This document shows, piece by piece, positions 12,520 through 21,534 of a stretch of 64,000 nt of DNA. A program made the translations under genes and the position numbers. Each line of letters starts with the position of its first letter. Positions within the stretch are counted from its first letter, which is position 1. Location of the stretch: contig CABFPE010000079.1 in assembly GCA_900660155.1 (NCBI GenBank), positions 288,211-352,210 on the forward strand, given 5' to 3'. The notes below the pieces were generated by a model. That model worked only from the letters and a program-made list of their open reading frames with translations. It did no database searches and was not told the origin of the DNA. The DNA is from Hofstenia miamia. Taxonomy: Eukaryota > Xenacoelomorpha > Acoela > Hofsteniidae.

Positions 12520-15500
12520 ATACTCCAAACTTTCATCTTGGAAAAATACAAAATCTAAAGGAAATAATGAAAATAATATAAAAAATATGAACTAGATTAT
12601 AATGTTTTGGAAATCTTACATGACAATTTTTTAAAAATACTAATTGATATACAACCGCAGGTAGAAAAATAGTTATTTTTTATGATATCGTAAATGCTCC
12701 AGTTAGGACACAGAATAAAATTGCAAATCATTTCACTGATGGTCGTCATCACAACATATCAACAATCTATATTTCACAATCATATTACAATGTTCCAAAG
12801 AAAATAAGGACAAATTGTACATACATGGTTTGATACACTCCTATATATAATGATAATTATTTTAATCCAGACCTATTTGAAAGTTTGTCTAATTATGACT
12901 TTTTATTTGTAAACAAAGAAAAGAAAACTGTTGACAAAAACTTTAATGAAATTTTGTAATCAATAATAAACACACACACAGGAAAGTGTCATCTATTTTA
13001 AGAGTTGAGCAATGGGTCAAAAATTATTTTCTAATATAATTATATAAAAATGAACAATGATGGATATAAAAAACTAGTAAATCTATAAGATGAAGCCAGT
13101 ATGCAAGAAAACAGATTTTGCAACAAAAATGTGACTACATCAACCAACAAAATGAAGTTCAGTACAATTTACAAGAAACTTTCAAACCTATTAAACAATC
13201 TATTTCAAATCAAGGAGATCTTTTAAAAGATCAAATAAATGTCATTAAGGAAAATCTAAGGGATCAAACAAATGAATTAGTTGAAATGAAAAAATCAAAT
13301 CCAGTTACAAAATGCAATAGAGGATTGCAAGCCATATAATCTTAGAAGCTGAAAGTTCTCTTGATGAAAGTTCTCTTGGAGATGTGAAACAGGAACAAAA
13401 GCTCCACAGATTGAAACAAATTTTAATATAGATATTCAAAATAAATATAGTTTAACTTTAGCAAAGGAATTTAAACTAATTTGTAATGCTGAAAAGGTGA
13501 ATTAATTAATAAAATAAATACTATTATAAATAATAATAGTAAAATAAAGAAAAGTTTAACCATAGCAAATAATATATTATAAGAAAAGTATTATGAGTTT
13601 AAAGTTGAAATAGGTAAAGTTGAAAAAGAAAAGAAAGAACCAAAATTAACAGATGATGAAAAGGCCCATTACGATGCAATTATTTTTGAATATAATGAAG
13701 TTGTTGGTAAATATAATGAAAACAATGACAAATATGATAATTTAGAAAATGATAGAAGAGAATTGAACAAATATAGAAATTTTAAAAAATTTATAAAAGA
13801 AAATGCTAATGTAGTTGATGTAAATACATCTAATGACGGAAATATTCAAGAAAAATCTGTTCAAAAGAAAACTAAAGCTTCCCATTAAAGGTTTATGATA
13901 TGTTTGTACTTACATTTATAGATATGGATAAATTATATAGAGAATATATTTTGGAAGCTTACTGTGTAGATCAAAATGGGATGCCGTATGGAAAACCAAT
14001 TATCTCTGAACCAATTGATCAATCCTTATAAAATCGTTTTACAAAGAGATAATAAAAACAGGATATGTACAGAGTATTTAGGAATCGTGTAAACCTTTAC
14101 TGGGGTTACAGGTAATTGCAAAAATCAAAAAGTTAAGAAGATAATTAAGGGTCGAAATGTTTTCTACTATAATAATCCTTCACAATTAATGGATCGCTTA
14201 GAATTACTTCTAAGAATGCTGGAAATGACAGTGCTCAAGTTTATAGTGAAATTATTCAGTTAATTGACGAATTAGTAATATTAAAAGCTATTACTTAAGA
14301 TGTTAAGAAGTTTTACAATAAATTACAAAATTAATTTTCTTAAAAGTTAACAGAGAAAGGTTTAAGAACTAAAGTCTGTTAAATAAAGTTAAACTTTGTC
14401 ACAAAATTAATTTCACTCTTACTTAAGTTTGACGCCAGAAAAAAAGATTTCCTTTTTTCCTTATATAGTAGATATGGCTGGAACTCCACTATTTCTATAT
14501 TCAAATTATGAAAATGTTATATTTAAACCTTCTGATTTCACAGTAAAATTTGTAAATCCCATAAGATTACACACACACAACCACATTACATTTGCTTAGA
14601 TCAAATACATATGCCATACTCTTGGCACAACATTTCTGAGGAGTATAAGAACAACAACATTGAATATTCCGCTGATGAGGCTATTACTTGGACAAAAATT
14701 ACATTTACTTATGGTATTTATCAGTACAAAGATATAACAGCATATATAAACAATGAAATTGTAGCAAATGTTCATATATCAATAGGAACCTTAGCCAAAC
14801 AAGTTGAAATTATTTTTAATGAGAATACTTACAAGGTATTAGTTTCATTACAGTCTCAAATGTGTTTAAAATTATATATAGAATTTGGTGATCTATTAGG
14901 TTTTGTTAATAACTTTAGTAAAAACCATCAAATGATCTTGCAAAAAACTACAATTTCAAATCATATCCCTAGCATTACAAAAGGAATTGATAACATTTTA
15001 ATTCATTGTTCTCTGATAAATGATAGTATATATTGGTAGCTGAAAGCAAAACCATTGTATCTGCAAAAAATATGGATTTTGGTTTTTTCACAAAACTATT
15101 CTTAAGTGATCGTTGGAAAATATGCAAATGTTTTCATTTTCTAATATCAATAATTTCATTGTTATTTAATGATGTATGACATGGTATGTACAATAAGTGC
15201 TGATTTTTGTTAAAGCAAAACCATTGTATCTGCACTGGACAATGCTATTCATTATTAATCTATAATAATGTGGATGAATTACTAATAGCATAATGTCATA
15301 TATTGATGATTTACCATTCTAGTCAATCACAAACACTTCTGGTGATATTAAAGTTCAAGGCCATAGTTCTGGAGGGAATTTTCAAATCATTTACTACTGC
15401 TATGCTAATGTGCAATACTTCAACACCAGAGGCAAAGAAAAGTTTGCATCAGTCTCAACCAAACAATGACATTGAGGCCAATAATGCACAGCATAATCAT

Positions 15501-18500
15501 TTGAACTGCATTATTCTGAATATTCAAATACAATAGATTGAAGCGTGGCTGAAGCAAATATTAATCCAGTGTTTGTGCCCACCCATAGTTGCAAATAAAG
15601 AGTTAGAAATGAAGAAAATCACCAACGTACTAAATGCTCAAGTCAATATAATATGGGGCATGGTGCAGGAGTAAAGGATCTTAGTCAAAACACTTCTGAT
15701 ATCTTGAGCTATCTGGACATTTCTGGGTTTGTATGACAACCGAGTTTTATTTCTGACAGTGCTCGTCAAAAAGAGAAACATCAAATGGTGTACAACTGTG
15801 GCAGGATTACAGTCAACTAGAGCTAAGTCATATTACTATTTCTGCCAAAGAATGGGCAACGGGTATAGCAGTGTACAAACGGTTTTTTCTTAACACTGTC
15901 CATTTTAGACATTGTTGTAAGAAATACTATTGAAAAAGCAGTCAATGAAAATGTCACATCAGGGCAAAGTGATGGCAAAAGCACGTCACCTGATGCAGTA
16001 GTTAAACAAATCTGAGTTCATATCAATTGTTTCTCAAAGTTCCAAAGCATTATTGCCATCCCTGAACAACTCGTAAGTTTGTGGACAGTTTTTAAATCCA
16101 CAAATACCCTCTGAATACGTTTTTAGCTCTGGTGCAAAAACCATGATTTTGCAGATACAATGGTTTAGTTTTCAGTTGCTGATATAATGGAAATTCTAAT
16201 GATATAGTATTTATTTTTACTACAAATGATTTACAAAACAACCTTTGTGCAAGCCTTTTAACAAAATCAACACTAATGAAATAAGAGATATAAGAATACG
16301 CATTACTGATAGCCAAAATCAAATTATTAACTTAAATGATAATCATGTTCATTTAGTATTTTTAATAAAATGAGATTATTTTTAATTTTAATTTCACTAA
16401 AATTTATATAGACATGACTAACTCTTATGAAGACTATTTAAGGGTTAATTTTATTTAACCACAGAAATAGAATTCTCTTCTCCCCTTAAGGCTCCCTTGA
16501 GTGAATCAAATCCCCCACATATACTAAACAATAACAAAAAGCTAGATACACCAAAAGTAACTAATAAACGTAAAGATATTGAGTTTGGCTTAGAAACTCA
16601 AAATGAAATAAAGAGAATGGAAATACAATTGTTGTTGAAAAGCTTTTCAAAGAGTGAGCCCCGGAGTTTGACAATATAACAGCAAGATTGTTAACTACTG
16701 TGAAATTAATTTCACTTTTACTTTAAGGGGATAGGATTTCCCTGGGAAAAATATTTTCTTTATCCTTAATATTTGATCTCCAACCTCAAAATATAATTCC
16801 TGCTGCAGGTAATATTCAAAATAAAAACAATTACAAGCTTAGTTGATAATTCTACAGATATAATACCTTATGATTGGTTTAATGCTTATATACATGTAGA
16901 TGTGAAATTTAAAATAGTGAAGCTTGATAATAAAGGATTTGTTACAACAGATAATGTTACAATTAGTGGTGATGTTTATTCACTTTTTAAGAGTATTTGT
17001 AGAATATAGTAATACTTCTACAACAAATCTTACAAATTTTTCAAAAGTTGCCCATTTACACAACATTCTTGAGTATTCAGAATCTTATTTGAACACTACA
17101 CAAAATGAATTTTTGTACAATCACAACGATGATAAAATAGAACTTCTTAAAGATGGAAATGAAGTAAATGCAATTTTTATCTCAGTAAAACTGATTTTTT
17201 TCAGAGGTTTAAGACATAGTATCCTATCTGCTGGTAATGTACAAATAAATTTTGAATTAGCAAAGATAACAAGTTAATATTTAATCCAGCTGGAAAAGGA
17301 AAACTAATTGTCACACAATAGCGACTCTTTGTACCACAATTAGCATTTAAACCTAGTGGAAGAAAGATGTATTGGAATAGATTAATAAATATAAATGGGT
17401 GCATATAAGAAACTCCTTAGAGGAATCTAATCCTATAAATAATAAATCAGGCATAGTTAGAATAAGCAATTCAATACAAACACCTAAATATGTTTTCATT
17501 TATACCATCACTGAAGATAGAATTAATGATCAAAGCAAAAACAAACTTGACTTTGATACTTTTAATTCTAATGACATTTCTTCATGTTAGTTAAAATTTG
17601 GAAATGATCATTTCTATCCACAAGTGGAGATTCATCCAACTAGTGAGTTTCCAAGACTATTTACTGAATTTATATATAGATAGAAATATATTCAACAAAA
17701 ATGTCGATTTACTGTTTTTCAGAAATCAGTAAATATTAGTAGTGAATGGATATGTTACCTTATTCAAGTTTGCAAGATAACTGAAAATTACTTGGGATAA
17801 AGTAATGTACATTAAGTCTATGCAAATTACGTCGATACAGTACATTAATTCTGAAGAACACAGAATCCTTAGGTGATTTTAAGCGCCTTATTTAATGCTT
17901 TATTGGTAATATTTATTTTATTTTTTACCATATTAAATACATATATTATATGTTTTTACTAATGTTTTGAGCTAATTCTCTTTGGAAGCAGTTTCTACCA
18001 CTAATAGCGATTCTATGGTTCTTGTACAAAATATGAATTTTATTAATGTTTTGAGTTAAACTTATTCGGTTGCATTTCCTTCCACTAACAAGTGATACTA
18101 TGATTTTGGTATATCATAATTATTCATAATTATGAATTTAATTTTAGAATTATCAGAATGGAACAGATTCCATTTCTAAACTTCGACATATTAATTAATT
18201 TAAATTATTATTATTATCTTTTTTGATGAATCACTAATTATTCAATGAAAGATTTTAAAAAATTCTTTGGTATTTTAAGATTTAAACTCCTGAAAATATT
18301 CATTTAGATGAATTAGTTGCTTTGAGGAGCAAAATGAATTCACATAAAGTTAAAGATAAAAGTAAAAACACTTTGAAAGGAATAACAAAAAAGAAAAAAA
18401 ATTAACTTTTAAAGATTATACAAATTTTGTAGAAACAAATAAAATTGGTGTTTCCAACAATTATACATTGTGAAATAAAAAACATAAAATTAGTTAAATC

Positions 18501-20254
18501 AATACAGAAAAAACATCATTATCACCATTTGATGATAAAATATATTACTTAAATAATAATGAGTTTTCCATATGGCTTCCTTTAAATAATTGTAATTCAT
18601 GTATAAATTAGCAGTTAAAAATGGACTGGTTGTTTATTCAAATAATCAAATTTCTCTTTACACCCTAAGATTTATATTAATTACATTGTTTTAAAATGAA
18701 AACATATTTGGGTGACCACAAAAGGCAGAGATTATAAAAAATGCTCAAGAACAAATTGGTACATAGATTAAAAGGGAGGGGGTATAATTGAATAATTATT
18801 TATGTGTATATATGGAACCGGACCATTTTTAACTAATGGTGTCATGTCATTATGCGCCATATTATGGTAAATATAATGGTATGGTAGAAAAATTTTATAG
18901 CTTTTGTGGAATGCAATTTTAAAAATATGGCCATAATAATAAACCATGAGTTTTTTAAGCATTCAAAATTTATATTATGTTTCAAGAAAATTGTTAACTT
19001 ATCTTTAATGTAATTTCTTATATCTTATATTTATAATAATTAAGTTTTTCTGCAAATAGATTTTGATAAGATAACTTTTAAAGGTGTTTTAAAACATTAC
19101 TGAACAGCTTTAGTACATCAAATACTAAAGATGAAATTATTTCCCATTTGTGAAAGTAGTAGAATTCAATAAATCCTAACGATTAAATTGTTTTTCATTT
19201 TTAAGGTTTGCACTTTACAAAGCGTATTTTATTGGAAAATAAATAAGTGGTATTTTTTTGAATTTTTCAAAATGTTTCTTCTGCACAGTCAATTGCTCGT
19301 TGAATTGGGCTGCCTTCCCTAAATTTTCAAGAAGTTTTTGGAATTTTCGAATGATTTTTGTGGATAAGATCAATTAAATATTAATTGTGCATTCTTAGGG
19401 TGTTGTGGGAATTCAAAATTATAAAATTTGTTAACAGTTAGGGTAAATACCGTAATTAAAATGCAGTTTCAGATCGATCAGTCTTTGGAAATTCAAAGAG
19501 TGTAAAATTACAATAAATGAACGCACACCTTCAATGCCATCATAATCTCTAGGTGTGGTCTTATGAAAACTCTATTTTAGCAGCTACTACTAAAAATGCT
19601 GTTCTAAAAATCACTTTATTTATTTTTCTATATTGATTTCAATAAATTTATCCTTCTAAGAAGTTGCAGCAAATTGCTATTGATTGCTTTGAATGGATTC
19701 TATAAATGAAGATATAATCAAATATTGTAGTACTGTAGTTAGTTTAGGTGCATAAAGATCATCAGTCAAAACTAACTTCACCTCATTTGAAAATAGAAGA
19801 ACTTTCAGCCTACATTAACGACTTTATTGAAAAAACAAAAACAAATTCTCATCGAAAAGCAGGTTATTCAAACACAGCTTATGGTATGAGTAAACTTGGA
19901 ATGATTGCTCTTTCTAATGTAAGTTTCATTTTAATTATGTAAGTCTTTTTGTCCCATCATGAAATATAATCGGAAACTTTTATATTTATTTACGCTTCTT
20001 ATAATCGTATTTTATTTGTGGGATTCGCTATTTTACTTTCATTGTATTTTTAGATCTTTGCACGTGAGCTAGCTGGTGAAAATATTGCTGTCGTTTCGAT
20101 GTGCCCGGGTTGGTGTAAAACTGATATGGCAGGAGCAAAGGCACCAAAATCAGCGGCTGATGGAGCCGATATAGTTACTTATTTAGCTACTAAAGATAAT
20201 ATTATGGAGCTATCTGGTAAATTTATTAAAGAAAAGGCAGTAGCAGTGTGGTAG
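1190..20254 (+). CDS. CBR1-like: Gene A: CBR1-like carbonyl reductase (SDR), five exons, Polinton in intron 3
   Basis: Exons are 1190-1365, 3134-3281, 3327-3440, 19748-19918 and 20054-20254; all junctions are GT-AG and phases agree, giving 269 residues against 277 for vertebrate CBR1. The family reduces aldehydes, ketones and quinones with NADPH in the cytosol. Seen: cofactor motif TGSNKGIG at residues 9-16, NNAG at 90-93, YGMSK with Tyr191 and Lys195, CPGW..TDMAG in exon 5, and an EKAVAVW tail like the CBR1 C-terminus. The position matching catalytic Ser139 reads Gly (INVAGFVGK); genes B and C have Ser there. That single A-to-G difference predicts weak or altered activity, or decay. Intron 2 is only 45 nt. 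Intron 3 is 16.3 kb because of the Polinton. Start chosen by alignment to genes C and D. An AATAAA lies at 20472. Exon calls are confident; function of this copy is doubtful. Confidence 0.88.
1453..1486. repeat. (TA)n microsatellite in intron 1 of gene A, next to an N
   Basis: A simple AT dinucleotide run is followed by an A run and a single N at 1492, marking an assembly join. A second (TA)n run lies at 1630-1656. Confidence 0.95.
1508..1615 (+). repeat. Dispersed 'AACCCAAAATTCAA' repeat, copy 1
   Basis: The stretch shares several blocks with 44791-45085 and 56930-57377: an ACCCAAAATTCAA block, then TTTTAATG(T/C)G(C/T)TTGACC. The blocks keep the same order and orientation, so this is a diverged, truncated copy of one dispersed family. 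No coding capacity is seen. Confidence 0.5.
1830..2167. mobile_element. pogo/Tigger-like MITE with TA target duplication
   Basis: A 338-bp element in intron 1 of gene A. Left end CAGTGAATCCTCGATTATCC and right end reading inward CAGTGAATGCTTGGTTATC form terminal inverted repeats, and CGATTATCCG recurs just inside the right end. Both sides are flanked by TA, the target duplication of Tc1/mariner/pogo elements. CTCGATTATCCG ends are typical of Tigger-type elements. No transposase remains, so it is non-autonomous. A relative lies at 53700-53904. Confidence 0.8.
2168..3133. other. Rest of gene A intron 1
   Basis: AT-rich intronic sequence with no recognisable coding, RNA or repeat feature apart from short homopolymer runs. 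It ends in the acceptor GTGTTTTAG before exon 2. Confidence 0.5.
3705..4320. repeat. Polinton left terminal inverted repeat
   Basis: It matches 18222-18830 in reverse complement, beginning at the shared AATGGTCC end and running through the ATCATTATCACCATTTGATG-type block and the TTTGCTCCTCAAA block. The arm includes the part encoding the C-terminal end of the DNA polymerase (region 3933-4220), so that coding end is present at both tips of the element. Confidence 0.9.
3933..6394 (-). pseudogene. Polinton protein-primed DNA polymerase B, fossil
   Basis: Several broken minus-strand pieces read as Polinton pPolB. The piece at 4304-4540 carries the YVDTDYF block, matching the conserved Y-x-DTD polymerase motif C. 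The piece at 5963-6394 resembles the N-terminal part of the family, and 3933-4220 resembles its extreme C-terminus, lying within the left arm. Fossil with many breaks; not functional. Confidence 0.75.
6622..6653. repeat. (TA)n microsatellite inside the Polinton
   Basis: A simple dinucleotide run lies between the integrase and polymerase remnants. Confidence 0.95.
6906..7767 (-). pseudogene. Polinton integrase (rve family), fossil
   Basis: Minus-strand pieces at 7386-7767 and 6906-7205 read as a retroviral-type integrase: the DEIWCADLVDL block with its catalytic-type aspartate followed by GYKYLLMIIDAFSKS, then a C-terminal part. It sits upstream of the polymerase on the same strand, as in other Polintons. 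Fossil, with several breaks. Confidence 0.8.
7972..8068 (+). promoter_or_regulatory. Polinton intergenic repeat, copy 1
   Basis: It contains GTTAAC, then TGTGAAATAAATTTCACTC, TTACTTAAG, AAAAAGATTTTC and TTCCTTATATA, in that order. The same series recurs at 14343-14470 and 16687-16770, each time just ahead of the start of a right-half coding region. A shared promoter, including a TATA-like end, is the simplest reading; this is inference. Confidence 0.6.
8205..8465 (+). mobile_element. LINE fragment: C-terminal end of a reverse transcriptase ORF
   Basis: In one plus-strand frame it reads LLYASPCWWPSH...MERFQKRAF followed, after a stop, by FNRLLTRKLDLD. This is the tail found after the RT domain in CR1/Jockey-type ORF2 proteins. 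The piece is richer in G+C than its surroundings, and its style fits the RT relic at 1-895. It is joined directly to an ORF1 fragment. The host Polinton frame appears to end near 8205. Confidence 0.7.
8466..9187 (+). mobile_element. CR1-like LINE ORF1 pieces (SGNH hydrolase) in permuted order
   Basis: The frame 8424-9314 contains two parts of an ORF1 SGNH/GDSL-type esterase domain in reversed order. First, at about 8500-8690, comes the C-terminal part with DRDGIHLS, the Asp-His pair of block V. Then, at about 8925-9187, comes the N-terminal part with TTLLIGSNIL (block I Ser position) and IINAGLIVV (block III, degenerate). CR1 ORF1 esterases are thought to aid retrotransposition. A natural domain would run block I to block V, so this is a chimera of two ORF1 copies joined near 8799, or an assembly join. 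At 9188 the frame passes straight into ORF2 endonuclease sequence. Confidence 0.7.
9188..11442 (+). mobile_element. CR1-like LINE ORF2: AP endonuclease and reverse transcriptase, decayed
   Basis: Plus-strand pieces follow the order of a CR1-type ORF2. Endonuclease: FLITETWLQ at about 9220, RGGGLMILA at about 9318, GDFNINYL near 9565 and SDHALC near 9730, the last being the C-terminal SDH block. A linker follows at 9715-10122. RT: YRPISLA near 10250, then the frame 10488-11099 with GVPQGTVLGPILF (domain B), YADDTCLIS (domain C catalytic pair) and YLGVEID. A thumb-like tail with frame changes runs to the N at 11443. Several stops and frameshifts are present, including one just after FIKTD near 9313 that the second copy shares. 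The 5' part of ORF2 is missing. Confidence 0.85.
11443..11443. other. Single N, assembly join
   Basis: One ambiguous base directly precedes a block identical to 8567-8799, so the order of LINE pieces here may not be real. Confidence 0.9.
11444..12479 (+). mobile_element. Second CR1-like LINE piece: ORF1 end, 2A-like motif, ORF2 start
   Basis: Positions 11444-11676 are identical to 8567-8799 (end of ORF1 with DRDGIHLS), but this copy then closes ORF1 at TYVYF-type codons, stop near 11687. A new frame open from about 11880 reads a hydrophobic stretch, then LLLSGDIKLNPGP at 11977-12015, then YLNVRSL and FLITETWLQ of the endonuclease. The block 12126-12478 matches 9188-9538 at about 97 percent. 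The segment lies between an N at 11443 and five Ns at 12480-12484, so it may be a separate contig placed in a gap. The KTD-stop seen in the first copy is shared. It shows the normal ORF1-to-ORF2 order that the first copy lacks. Confidence 0.8.
12480..12516. repeat. Five-N gap followed by (TA)n
   Basis: NNNNN at 12480-12484 is followed by a TA dinucleotide run. It marks an unresolved assembly junction at the right edge of the LINE mosaic, after which Polinton sequence resumes. Confidence 0.95.
12540..12960 (+). pseudogene. Polinton packaging ATPase (FtsK/HerA type), fossil
   Basis: Broken plus-strand coding sequence includes DGRHHNISTIYISQ and VPKKIRTNCTYMV, blocks typical of the genome-packaging ATPase of Polintons. 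Fossil, several breaks; identified by pattern only. Confidence 0.65.
13083..13890 (+). pseudogene. Polinton coiled-coil/structural gene, fossil
   Basis: Lys/Glu/Asn-rich plus-strand pieces with heptad-like character (the clearest at 13118-13339, another around 13600-13890). They sit between the ATPase and capsid genes. The product is not recognised; a minor structural role is only suggested by position. Fossil. Confidence 0.45.
13900..14342 (+). pseudogene. Polinton gene of unknown role, fossil
   Basis: Broken plus-strand coding sequence with short blocks such as KKIIKGRNVFYYNNPSQL. It precedes the second intergenic repeat. The family was not identified. Confidence 0.4.
14343..14470 (+). promoter_or_regulatory. 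Polinton intergenic repeat, copy 2
   Basis: Same ordered blocks as copies 1 and 3: GTTAAC, AATTAATTTCACTC, TTACTTAAG, AAAAAGATTTCC and TTCCTTATATA. The last block lies a few bases before the ATG of the next gene at about 14474. Confidence 0.6.
14474..15039 (+). pseudogene. Polinton capsid-type gene (penton-like), fossil
   Basis: The open piece 14611-15039 includes WTKITFTYGIYQYKDI and INNEIVANVHI. Position after the ATPase and general character suggest the minor capsid (penton) gene. The assignment is tentative. The following element at 15040 interrupts it. Fossil. Confidence 0.45.
15040..16175. mobile_element. Terminal-inverted-repeat element nested in the Polinton
   Basis: The left end begins CTGAAAGCAAAACCATTG and the right end, read inward, CTGAAAACTAAACCATTG; similarity extends about 45 bp and includes GTATCTGCAAAA. 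The 20-mer AGCAAAACCATTGTATCTGC occurs again inside at 15213-15232 in direct orientation. The 1136-bp interior has a 77-codon frame at 15303-15536 that I do not recognise. No clear target duplication could be read, so the superfamily is open. Confidence 0.75.
16176..16686 (+). pseudogene. Polinton remnant between nested element and copy 3 repeat
   Basis: AT-rich sequence with broken plus-strand coding traces, including a 60-codon frame at 16497-16679. It probably continues the structural-gene region of the Polinton. Nothing specific was recognised. Confidence 0.35.
16687..16770 (+). promoter_or_regulatory. Polinton intergenic repeat, copy 3
   Basis: GTTAAC, the perfect palindrome GTGAAATTAATTTCAC, TTACTTTAAG, GGGAAAAATATTTTCTTT and CCTTAATATTTG appear in the same order as copies 1 and 2. 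It precedes the major-capsid remnant. Confidence 0.6.
16780..17700 (+). pseudogene. Polinton major capsid gene, fossil
   Basis: Broken plus-strand pieces (clearest 16924-17277) include PYDWFNAYIHVDVKFKIVKL and GNVQINFELAKI, which fit the N-terminal and middle blocks of the double-jelly-roll major capsid protein of Polintons. The assignment rests on pattern and on position near the right arm. Fossil with several breaks. Confidence 0.55.
17960..18127 (+). repeat. Degenerate 84-bp tandem duplication
   Basis: TAATGTTTTGAG(C/T)TAA at 17960 recurs at 18044, followed in both by TTTCTACCACTAA-like and GATTCTATG-like blocks. It lies just inside the right Polinton arm. Confidence 0.5.
18222..18830. 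repeat. Polinton right terminal inverted repeat
   Basis: Reverse-complement partner of 3705-4320, with point differences and small indels. It ends in GGAACCGGACCATTTTT. Confidence 0.9.
18831..19747. other. Remainder of gene A intron 3
   Basis: AT-rich intronic sequence between the Polinton and exon 4. No coding or repeat feature recognised. Confidence 0.5.
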
Positions 20255-21534
20255 AACATCAATCTTTCCAATTTCAAAAACATGTATATTCTTGAAGTTT
20301 AGATATATTTTAGGACATTGTTATCTATTGAATTTTTCATTTATTACAAACTTAAGGCTTGCTATCATTTTAGTTTTTGCAGTTACCTTGAAATATAGTA
20401 ATGAACAAACTAAGAGTTCACTAACCAAAATTGCACTCGTAAAACCTTGAGGACATCATTAATATAATTGCAATAAATTATGTGTAATGCTCACGTACTT
20501 AGAAAAACATGTTTGTTATTTATTATTAAGAATGCTAAGGCACTTGAGTGTTTTACGAAAGTGAGCGCAATTGTTCTTCCCGAACGCTTCTCGATCCAGT
20601 AATTTACCTAATTAGAGCATTACCTGAATGATGTGATTTTTTTACCATCCGTCATATTTTTTCCAAGATGTCTCTGAATGCACAAGATAATGCAAAACAT
20701 CTGGATTTTGTGAGCTACCTTTGTAGACATTTGCGGATTAACCGTAACATAAGCATGAGATAAAACTACCAATTCTTCAACATTAGAACATATTTCACAA
20801 TGGAAAGTTAATGAGACAGTAAGCACTTTGATTCTTTAATTAAGCATCGTAACTTCACACATGAAATTACAATTTTGTAATATGGATAATTACATTGCAG
20901 AAACAACAATTATTTTGCATAGCAGCTTCAATTAAATTATTTGAAAATGATGAACGTTGACCTACCCAAAAGCGTTTAGGAGAAACATGGACAAAAAATT
21001 TGTAATATACATGCATATAAAGGAATTCACATAAATCCAGTATTTAGATAAAATTGTAAATATTTGTTGGGTAAAAAGAACAAATGAAGAATACATACAG
21101 AGGTATTTGGGTACTAGATTCGAAACTTCTTATCGCAATTGCCATTTCTTTTTAAATAATTGTAGTTACCATAACTAGAACTAGTGTCACTTAATGTGAA
21201 ATTCATTCCAATTTGTAATTCAATTAAAATTAAAAATCTATAGACATTTCTACAAAATCCGTAATTATTGATTTATTGAAGAACATGTATGGTAATTTTA
21301 GTAAATATTGGCTAAAAACTAATATATAAAATACTTGTTTCTTTAAAAATATGAAAAATCAATGATTTATTTAATTGCTATGAATTTCTATTTGGCATCA
21401 TTCAGGACAATATCCCACCCAGTGCGATATTTTCTGACATTCACTTTTCAAAAAGCACTTTAACTTAATTCTCTTGAACATTTCAGCTCGTTTCAAATAA
21501 TGTACCGTATTGCCTTTTCATTCTATTAATACTA
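20255..21534. other. Intergenic, 3' flank of gene A
   Basis: AT-rich. A candidate polyadenylation signal AATAAA lies at 20472-20477. No other feature seen. Confidence 0.5.

Larger units (their letters stand above)
3705..18830. mobile_element. Polinton/Maverick fossil, broken, with nested insertions
   Basis: An old Polinton in intron 3 of gene A. Long terminal inverted repeats (about 610 bp) close it on both sides. The left half carries integrase then protein-primed DNA polymerase B on the minus strand; the right half carries packaging ATPase, a coiled-coil protein and capsid-type genes on the plus strand, the usual Polinton arrangement. It is clearly dead: every gene is interrupted many times, well over a dozen breaks in all. 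About 4.3 kb of LINE pieces and a 1.1 kb inverted-repeat element have landed inside, leaving under 10 kb of Polinton sequence. By eye the two arms are roughly 85-90 percent alike, suggesting substantial age. No convincing 6-bp target duplication could be read. Confidence 0.9.
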
